Shown here: positions 58,236 to 64,000 of the stretch, one piece after another | Numbering within the stretch: position 1 is the stretch's first letter | How the letters are laid out: each line of letters begins with the position of its first letter | DNA from: Rhodococcus sp. ARC_M5 | GTDB taxonomy: Bacteria > Actinomycetota > Actinomycetes > Mycobacteriales > Mycobacteriaceae | Direction: 5' to 3' | DNA: 64,000 bases | NCBI RefSeq assembly: GCF_022810405.1 | Contig: NZ_JALGQE010000013.1 | Span: 78,232 to 142,231 of the forward strand | Position numbers and translations under genes: made by a program | The notes under the pieces: generated by a model | What the model was told of the DNA's origin: nothing | What the model saw: the letters and a program-made list of their open reading frames with translations, nothing else | The model's database searches: none

Positions 58236-59750
58236 TCAAGCGGCAGGCAGTACCTTCGTGAACAGCACGGCCCCGGTCCCGTCGCACAGATTGACGGTGA
58301 GTTCGCGCGAGTCCCCGTCGATGAGCACCTCACCGAAATGCTGAAACGAGTCGAGGGGTGACGCGTTCTGCTCCGGCGGCGCGTGCACGAACACTGCCTC
58401 CGGGCCGAAGGTGCCGTCCAAGTCGTTGGGACCGAACGCGCCTGCGTTGAGTGGCCCGCTGACGAATTCCCAGAACTCGCGGAATTCCTGGTAGGCGGCT
58501 CGTTCCGGCGAATAGTGGTGCGCTGCTGTGTAATGCACGTCGGCTGTGAGCCAGACGGTGCCGGTGACGTCGTTCCGGTCGATCGCGGTGAGCACCTGTG
58601 CGATGTCGGTCTCACGCCCCAGTGGCGCACCGGAGTCGCCGTTGCCGACGCCTTCCTGCGCGTCCTTCCCATCAGGCACGACGAGTCCGAGGGGCAGGTC
58701 GTTCGCGATGATCTTCCACGTCGCGGTGGAGCGGGACAGCTCGTCGATCAACCACTGACGCTGCGCCGAGCCGAGGATCTCCCCTGACGCAGCGGTGTTC
58801 GCACCGTTCGCGTCCTTGTACGTGCGCATGTCGAGGACGAAGACGTCGAGCAGCGGCCCGTACGCGATCTTGCGGTACACCCGGCCGTCGACGGCTTCCG
58901 TTGGCGCGATGGGCAACCACTCGTGAAACGCCTGCAACGCTCTCCGCGACAGCACGTCCACCTCTTTCACCGTGTATTGCTCGAGGTCGAGGATCTCACC
59001 GGGGTACCAGTTGTTGACGGTTTCGTGATCGTCCCACTGGACCATTTGAGCGACAGACGAATTGAAGCGGCGGTAGTTGTCGTCGGTGAGATTGTAGGCG
59101 TACTGTCCGCGGTACTCGTCGAGCGTCTCGGCGACCTTGGACTTGGCCTCGCTCATGGTGTTTCGCCAGATACGGCCGTCGGGAAGTGTCACGCGCTCCT
59201 CGAGCGGGCCGTCCGCATAGATGACATCGCCGCTGTGCAGGAACAGATCCGGCTGCCTGTCGGCCATCGCCGAGAAGATGGTCATACCACCGATATCGGG
59301 GTTGATGCCGTAGCCCTGGCCTGCGGTGTCGCCACCCCACAACAAGCGGATGTCGGATGGGCGGTCGGGAGCTGTGGAGAACACTCCGGTCACGGGTTCC
59401 GACGTCGCACCGTCCTCGCCCTCGAGCGTGACACGATAGTGAACCTTCTGTCCCGCAGGCAATCCGGTGAGGCGCAGCACTCCCGTGCCGTCGGACTGCG
59501 GGGTCAGCAGTGGCCCGCGCATCGTCGACACCGAGGAGAACGAGTCCGTCGCGGACGTGTCGACGATCATCGTCGCCGGAGTATCGGAACGTGCCCACAC
59601 CAGCGCTCCGTCGGCACGCACATCACCGCTGGCGACTCCGTGTGTCAGTATCGGCCGGGCGCGAACCAACGCCGGGCTGCACGCCAGCACCGGCGTGGCA
59701 GCGGCACCGAGAGCGGCATATCTGAGAAGGGATCGACGGGTGAGCTGCAT
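58236..59750 (-). CDS. phoD: PhoD-type alkaline phosphatase/phosphodiesterase
   Basis: A 504-aa exported metallophosphatase. The N-terminus MQLTRRSLLRYAALGAAATPVLACSP is a Tat signal (RRSLLR) and its VLAC end could also be a lipobox, so it may be a Tat lipoprotein. A PhoD N-terminal domain (LTHGVASGDVRADGALVWARSD) precedes the catalytic domain with RLLWGGDTAGQGYG, LFLHSGDVIYADGPL, VAQMVQWDDHETVNNWYPG, and VWLTADVHYTAAHHY. It liberates phosphate from phosphoesters outside the membrane. It lies just downstream of glpFKD; release of phosphate from glycerophosphodiesters would fit that context. Confidence 0.92.
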   Translation of the reverse strand: MQLTRRSLLRYAALGAAATPVLACSPALVRARPILTHGVASGDVRADGALVWARSDTPATMIVDTSATDSFSSVSTMRGPLLTPQSDGTGVLRLTGLPAGQKVHYRVTLEGEDGATSEPVTGVFSTAPDRPSDIRLLWGGDTAGQGYGINPDIGGMTIFSAMADRQPDLFLHSGDVIYADGPLEERVTLPDGRIWRNTMSEAKSKVAETLDEYRGQYAYNLTDDNYRRFNSSVAQMVQWDDHETVNNWYPGEILDLEQYTVKEVDVLSRRALQAFHEWLPIAPTEAVDGRVYRKIAYGPLLDVFVLDMRTYKDANGANTAASGEILGSAQRQWLIDELSRSTATWKIIANDLPLGLVVPDGKDAQEGVGNGDSGAPLGRETDIAQVLTAIDRNDVTGTVWLTADVHYTAAHHYSPERAAYQEFREFWEFVSGPLNAGAFGPNDLDGTFGPEAVFVHAPPEQNASPLDSFQHFGEVLIDGDSRELTVNLCDGTGAVLFTKVLPAA

Positions 59751-59818
59751 GCCGTCCACCGTCCAGCATCGACATGAACGGCTCGTAGCGCTCAGGCAGA
59801 CAGCCGAGTGTGCGGCCA

Positions 59819-59853
59819 CAGGGTCGGACAGACAACTTCCGAGCCCGACCCTG
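59819..59853. terminator. Probable terminator of the glp operon
   Basis: CAGGGTCGG (59819-59827) and CCGACCCTG (59845-59853) pair perfectly over 9 bp with a 17-nt loop, 37 bp beyond the glpD stop and upstream of phoD. Confidence 0.55.
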
Positions 59854-59889
59854 CGGCGCTACCTCGTCGAACCGTTACGACCGAAGAGC

Positions 59890-61596
59890 TCAGCTCACCC
59901 CGAGGCGCACGTCCGGCGCTCCGAGTCGTGCTGCATCGGCCGTGTCGTCGTCGGGCTGCTGCTGTGAATCCCGTTCTGCCAGAACACGAAGCCGGTAGTG
60001 CTCGATCTCCTCGGCCACATGCTGATCATCCCAGCCGAGGATCGGCGCAACCAGTCGAGCCACCTCTTCGGCCGCCGCTTCACCACGATCGGGTACCTCG
60101 ATGGAGATGCGGGTGCGTCGGGTCAGGATGTCGTCGAGGTGTTGTGCGCCCTCGTGACTGGCGGCATAGACCACCTCTGCCTTGAGGTACTCCGGCGCGC
60201 TCTCCAAAGGCTTACCGAGCTCGGGATCGGCGTCGATCATCTCCAACAGTTCACCCATCAAAGTGCCGTACCGACCGAGCAGGTGCTCGACGCGTGAGAC
60301 GCGCATACCGGTGCGTTCGGCCGTCAGATTGCGCGAGTTGAACGCACCGAGGTAACCGTCGGCACCGACGAGCGGAATGTCCTCGGTGACGCACTTCGGT
60401 ACCGTCCGCTCGAGTCCGTGCACCGCGGAATCGACTGCGTCCTTGGCCATCACGCGATAGGTGGTGTACTTGCCACCGGCAATCACCGTCAGCCCTCGTA
60501 CCGGGCTGGACACTGCATGCTCACGGGAGAGAGTGCTGGTGGAATCGGATTCGCCGAACAGCAACGGTCGCAGTCCGGCGTACACACCGACGACATCGGT
60601 GCGGTCCAACGGATCGGCGAGCAACTTGTTCACGTGGCCCAGGATGTAGTCGATATCGCTCTGGCTCGCGGCCGGATGAGCCAGATCGAGCTTCCAGTCG
60701 GTATCGGTGGTGCCGATGATCCAGTGACTGCCCCACGGGATGACGAACAGCAGACTCTTCTCGGTACGCGTGATGATGCCGGTGGCACTGTTGATGCGAT
60801 TGCGCGGTACCACCAGGTGCACGCCCTTGGACGCGCGAACCTGGAATTGTCCACGGCCACCGACCATCTGCTGCACCTCGTCGGTCCAGACACCGGCCGC
60901 ATTGATGACCTGCTTGGCCCGGACCTCGAAGGAGCGGCCCGTTTCGAGATCGCTGGCCACGACGCCGACAACCTTGTCGTCCTCCCTGAGGAATCCCGTG
61001 ACGCGAGTGCTGTTGGCGCACAACGCGCCGTAGGCAGCTGCGGTACGAGCGAGCATCATCGTGTGCCGTGCGTCGTCGACCTGACCCTCGTAGAACTTCA
61101 CCGCACCGCGAATCGCCGAGCGCTTGCCGGACGGGAAGGACTCGAGCGTCTTCTTCTTGCCGAGGTGCTTGTGGTGGCTCGGCACGCCGCGTCCGGCACC
61201 CATGACGTCGTACACGCCGATGCCGAGCCCGACGTACGGACGGTCGATCGCCTTCTCGAGCGGGTAGATGAACGACACCGGGCGAGCGAGGTGCGGGCAC
61301 AGCTTGTTCAGCACCAGCGATCGCTCCTTGAGCGCCTCGAACACCAACGCGAAGTTGAACTGCTCGAGGTACCGCAGACCGCCGTGGAACAGCTTGCTCG
61401 AGCGGCTGGATGTGCCGGCCGCGTAATCACGCGCTTCGAGCAGACCGACCTTCAGTCCGCGCGTCACGGCATCGAGTGCGGTGCCCGCTCCGACGACGCC
61501 GCCGCCGATCACCAGGATGTCGAGCTCTTCGGCCTCCATCCGCGACAACGCATCCGCTCGTGCCTGTGGACTCAGAACCGGTGTGCTGGAACTCAT
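59890..61596 (-). CDS. glpD: Glycerol-3-phosphate dehydrogenase
   Basis: A 568-aa FAD enzyme that oxidises glycerol-3-phosphate to dihydroxyacetone phosphate with transfer to the quinone pool. FAD fold: [99 protein letters not shown] and [17 protein letters not shown] are family segments, and the C-terminal domain ends before a short hydrophilic tail. The ATG overlaps the glpK stop by ATGA. Confidence 0.95.
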   Translation of the reverse strand: MSSSTPVLSPQARADALSRMEAEELDILVIGGGVVGAGTALDAVTRGLKVGLLEARDYAAGTSSRSSKLFHGGLRYLEQFNFALVFEALKERSLVLNKLCPHLARPVSFIYPLEKAIDRPYVGLGIGVYDVMGAGRGVPSHHKHLGKKKTLESFPSGKRSAIRGAVKFYEGQVDDARHTMMLARTAAAYGALCANSTRVTGFLREDDKVVGVVASDLETGRSFEVRAKQVINAAGVWTDEVQQMVGGRGQFQVRASKGVHLVVPRNRINSATGIITRTEKSLLFVIPWGSHWIIGTTDTDWKLDLAHPAASQSDIDYILGHVNKLLADPLDRTDVVGVYAGLRPLLFGESDSTSTLSREHAVSSPVRGLTVIAGGKYTTYRVMAKDAVDSAVHGLERTVPKCVTEDIPLVGADGYLGAFNSRNLTAERTGMRVSRVEHLLGRYGTLMGELLEMIDADPELGKPLESAPEYLKAEVVYAASHEGAQHLDDILTRRTRISIEVPDRGEAAAEEVARLVAPILGWDDQHVAEEIEHYRLRVLAERDSQQQPDDDTADAARLGAPDVRLGVS

Positions 61597-63110
61597 TCTT
61601 CATCAACCCAATCGAGAGTACGTGTTACTGCCTTCTTCCAGCCGGCGTACAACTTTGCCCGCTGGTCTTCGTCCATGGACGGGGTCCATGTCTTGTCCTC
61701 GGCCCAGTTCTCGCGAATATCGTCTTCGCTCTCCCAATAGCCTACGGCGAGTCCGGCAGCGTATGCCGCTCCGAGAGCAGTGGTTTCGGCCACGACGGGC
61801 CGCACCACCTTCACATTGAGGATGTCGGACTGGAACTGCATCAGCAGTTCGTTGACGACCATTCCGCCGTCGACCTTGAGCACCTCGAGATCGACACCGG
61901 AGTCGGCGTTCATGGCCTCGATGACCTCACGCGTCTGGTACGCGGTGGCCTCGAGCACGGCACGGGCCAGGTGGCCCTTGTTGACGAAGCGCGTCAGTCC
62001 CACGATGGCACCGCGGGCGTCCGCTCGCCAGTGCGGAGCGAAGAGGCCGGAGAATGCAGGCACGAAGTACGCGCCACCGTTGTCGTCCACCGACCGTGCG
62101 TCGGTCTCGATGTCGGCGGCCGAGGAGATCATGCCCAGGTTGTCGCGCAGCCACTGCACCAACGAACCCGTCACGGCGATGGAACCTTCGAGTGCGTACA
62201 CCGTCGGTTGGTCGCCGATCTTGTAGCAGACCGTGGTCAGCAGGCCGTTCTTGCTCATGACTTTTTCGGTGCCGGTGTTGAGCAGCACGAAATTGCCTGT
62301 GCCGTAGGTGTTCTTGGCCTCACCGGGAGACAGGCAGGCCTGCCCGAACGTTGCTGCCTGCTGATCGCCGAGGATGCCGGAGATCGGCACTCCGCGGAAC
62401 GGACCGCGCTCGCGGCCGGTGCCGTACACCTCGGAACTCGAGCGGATCTCGGGCATCATCGACATCGGGATGCCCATGTCTGCACAGATACCCTCGTCCC
62501 ACTGCAGGGTGTCGAGATCCATCAGCAGGGTGCGCGAGGCATTGGTCGGATCGGTGTAGTGCAGTCCGCCGTCGGTACCGCCGGTCATGTTCCACAGCAC
62601 CCACGTGTCCATGTTGCCGAAACACAGTTCTCCCGCTTCGGCTTTCGCTCGTGCGCCGTCGACGTTGTCGAGGATCCACTTGATCTTGGGGCCGGAGAAG
62701 TAGGTGGCAAGAGGCAGGCCGGTCTTGGCGGTGTACTTGTTGGCGTCGCCCCCACCGAGGGCGGTGGCGATGCGATCGGTACGGGTGTCCTGCCAGACGA
62801 TGGCGTTGTAGATCGGCTTGCCCGTCGCGCGCTCCCACACCAGCGCCGTCTCACGTTGGTTGGTGATACCGACAGCGGCGATGTCCTCGCGCGTCAGATC
62901 CGCAGCAGCCATGGCACCGGCCGCGACGGCACGCACGTTGTCCCAGATCTCCGACGCGTCGTGCTCGACCCATCCGGCCTGCGGGAAGATCTGCTGGTGT
63001 TCCTTCTGATCGACCGCGACGACGGCACCCGCGTGATCGAAGATCATGCAGCGTGAAGACGTGGTTCCCTGATCGATCGCGGCGACGTACTTTCCTGCGA
63101 ACTCGGTCAT
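61593..63110 (-). CDS. glpK: Glycerol kinase
   Basis: A 505-aa FGGY kinase. The N-terminal phosphate-binding segment is [77 protein letters not shown] and [20 protein letters not shown] follow as family signatures. It phosphorylates incoming glycerol for GlpD. It is coupled to glpF upstream and glpD downstream by 4-bp overlaps. No local glpR is visible. Confidence 0.96.
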   Translation of the reverse strand: MTEFAGKYVAAIDQGTTSSRCMIFDHAGAVVAVDQKEHQQIFPQAGWVEHDASEIWDNVRAVAAGAMAAADLTREDIAAVGITNQRETALVWERATGKPIYNAIVWQDTRTDRIATALGGGDANKYTAKTGLPLATYFSGPKIKWILDNVDGARAKAEAGELCFGNMDTWVLWNMTGGTDGGLHYTDPTNASRTLLMDLDTLQWDEGICADMGIPMSMMPEIRSSSEVYGTGRERGPFRGVPISGILGDQQAATFGQACLSPGEAKNTYGTGNFVLLNTGTEKVMSKNGLLTTVCYKIGDQPTVYALEGSIAVTGSLVQWLRDNLGMISSAADIETDARSVDDNGGAYFVPAFSGLFAPHWRADARGAIVGLTRFVNKGHLARAVLEATAYQTREVIEAMNADSGVDLEVLKVDGGMVVNELLMQFQSDILNVKVVRPVVAETTALGAAYAAGLAVGYWESEDDIRENWAEDKTWTPSMDEDQRAKLYAGWKKAVTRTLDWVDEE

Positions 63111-63967
63111 GGCTTCTCTCCTGTGGTCTGGGTGTCTGCTGGGAGTCGTGAGGGCGGCTCGGGCGTCGAACCTTCTTCTTTGCGGAGGTTCCTACCGATG
63201 AGCAAGTCGTACAGGATCACTCCTATCGGTCCGCCTACGAGAGGTCCGACGATCGGGACCCAGAAGTACAGGCCGCCGTATTGATCTCGCCAGGCTCCAC
63301 CGTATCCGGTGATGTACGACGCCAGGCGAGGTCCGAAATCTCGGGCCGGATTGATCGCGTATCCGGCGTTGGTGGCCCATGCGAAGCCGATGGCGACGAC
63401 GATGAGGCCGACGATCAGCGGAGCCATGTTGGCCATCGGTGCGGTACCGAGCGAATCGGTCACGGCCACAATGAGGAACAGCAGGATCGCCGTGCCGATG
63501 ATCTGATCGATCAGCGCCGAGGACACGCTGACGGGCAACGTTCCGTTTCCGGGAAGCGTCGAGAAGATCGTCTGAGTGGCCGTGGTGTGCCCGGGGTCCA
63601 CTGCGTTGATCATGTCGTTGTAGTTCCAGCGGACCAGCAGTGCGGCCACGAAGGCACCTGCGGTCTGCGCGAGAACGTAGGGCGCAACCATCTTCCAGCT
63701 GAAGCCGCGGAAGAGTGCGAACGCGATGGTGACCGCGGGATTGAGGTGCGCGCCGGTGATACGGCCCGCGACGTAGATGCCGAACATCACGCCCAGCCCC
63801 CAGGCCCAGGCGATCGAATCGTGGTCTCCGAGACTCCCCGATTCACCGCCCGAGACCACCTGCGCGACGACGCCGACGCCGACGCCGAACAGAATGAGAA
63901 TCATGGTTCCGGCGAACTCGGCAGCCATGTGCGCCGGCAGTCCCCATTCCGGTTCCTTACGAGCCAT
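63107..63967 (-). CDS. glpF: Glycerol uptake facilitator (aquaglyceroporin)
   Basis: A 286-aa MIP-family channel with six membrane segments. Both half-helix motifs are present: [10 protein letters not shown] and [12 protein letters not shown]. The Asp after the second NPAR and the long loops mark the glycerol-conducting branch rather than water-only aquaporins. The C-terminal 40 residues are hydrophilic. ATG 63967 has GGAGG upstream; the ten extra upstream codons in the open frame lack a better start. First gene of glpFKD; its promoter lies at or beyond the right edge of the window. Confidence 0.95.
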   Translation of the reverse strand: MARKEPEWGLPAHMAAEFAGTMILILFGVGVGVVAQVVSGGESGSLGDHDSIAWAWGLGVMFGIYVAGRITGAHLNPAVTIAFALFRGFSWKMVAPYVLAQTAGAFVAALLVRWNYNDMINAVDPGHTTATQTIFSTLPGNGTLPVSVSSALIDQIIGTAILLFLIVAVTDSLGTAPMANMAPLIVGLIVVAIGFAWATNAGYAINPARDFGPRLASYITGYGGAWRDQYGGLYFWVPIVGPLVGGPIGVILYDLLIGRNLRKEEGSTPEPPSRLPADTQTTGEKP

Positions 63968-64000
63968 TGTGTAGCCTCCGCAAAGTTGGTGATGCACGCC

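Overview
The window reads as chromosomal DNA of a high-GC, mycolic-acid-type actinobacterium, most likely Rhodococcus or a close relative. This is an inference from GC-rich codon use, frequent GTG starts, tightly overlapping operons, an antigen-85-like esterase, an MMPL exporter, and a phenylacetate cluster controlled by a TetR-type regulator. No RNA gene, CRISPR array, transposase or phage gene was seen.

Layout. (1) 1-6300: the 3' end of 4-hydroxyphenylpyruvate dioxygenase, a Lrp/AsnC regulator, and a divergent four-gene operon for a 2-oxoacid dehydrogenase complex (E1-alpha, E1-beta, E2, E3), probably the branched-chain type. (2) 6400-24300: a specialised-metabolite locus. One minus-strand operon holds a DUF1702 protein, two paralogous halogenase-like flavoproteins, a type II thioesterase and a single-module KS-AT-DH-KR-ACP polyketide synthase. 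An NTF2-like protein, an ABC1-family kinase-like protein and a methyltransferase lie on the other side of an AT-rich promoter region. An MMPL exporter and a cation/proton antiporter follow. (3) 24300-25050: a gene-poor gap holding a decayed E1-beta fragment and a perfect hairpin. (4) 25050-27140: a glyoxalase-fold protein, an HxlR regulator and a metabolite/proton symporter. (5) 27400-43330: a glycolate-oxidase-type flavoprotein, a PucR regulator, and a complete aerobic phenylacetyl-CoA pathway (paaI, paaZ, paaR, paaJ, paaF, paaH, paaG, paaABCDE, paaK), ending with an AraC regulator. (6) 43360-51250: GMC oxidoreductase, small membrane protein, amino-acid/amine permease, copper amine oxidase, TetR regulator and aldehyde dehydrogenase, which together look like a feeder that converts aromatic amines (or alcohols) to phenylacetate. 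(7) 51400-64000: secreted esterase, OhrR-like regulator, DUF5313 protein, a hybrid histidine kinase ending in an ANTAR domain, glgX, a PhoD-type phosphatase and the glpFKD operon.

How it fits together. The centre of the window is a peripheral-to-central aromatic pathway: amine oxidase gives an arylacetaldehyde, the aldehyde dehydrogenase gives the arylacetate, and the paa genes take phenylacetate to acetyl-CoA and succinyl-CoA. Three candidate regulons can be read directly from repeated sites: ACCG-N6-CGGT before four promoters (paaR regulon, including the symporter/flavoprotein region), a 29-bp motif before the GMC and aldehyde dehydrogenase genes (AraC regulator), and a 16-bp dyad before the amine oxidase and tetR genes.

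The most novel-looking parts are the small PKS/flavoprotein/DUF1702 locus and a 40-bp palindromic element present three times, once inside the coding sequence of the E2 linker.
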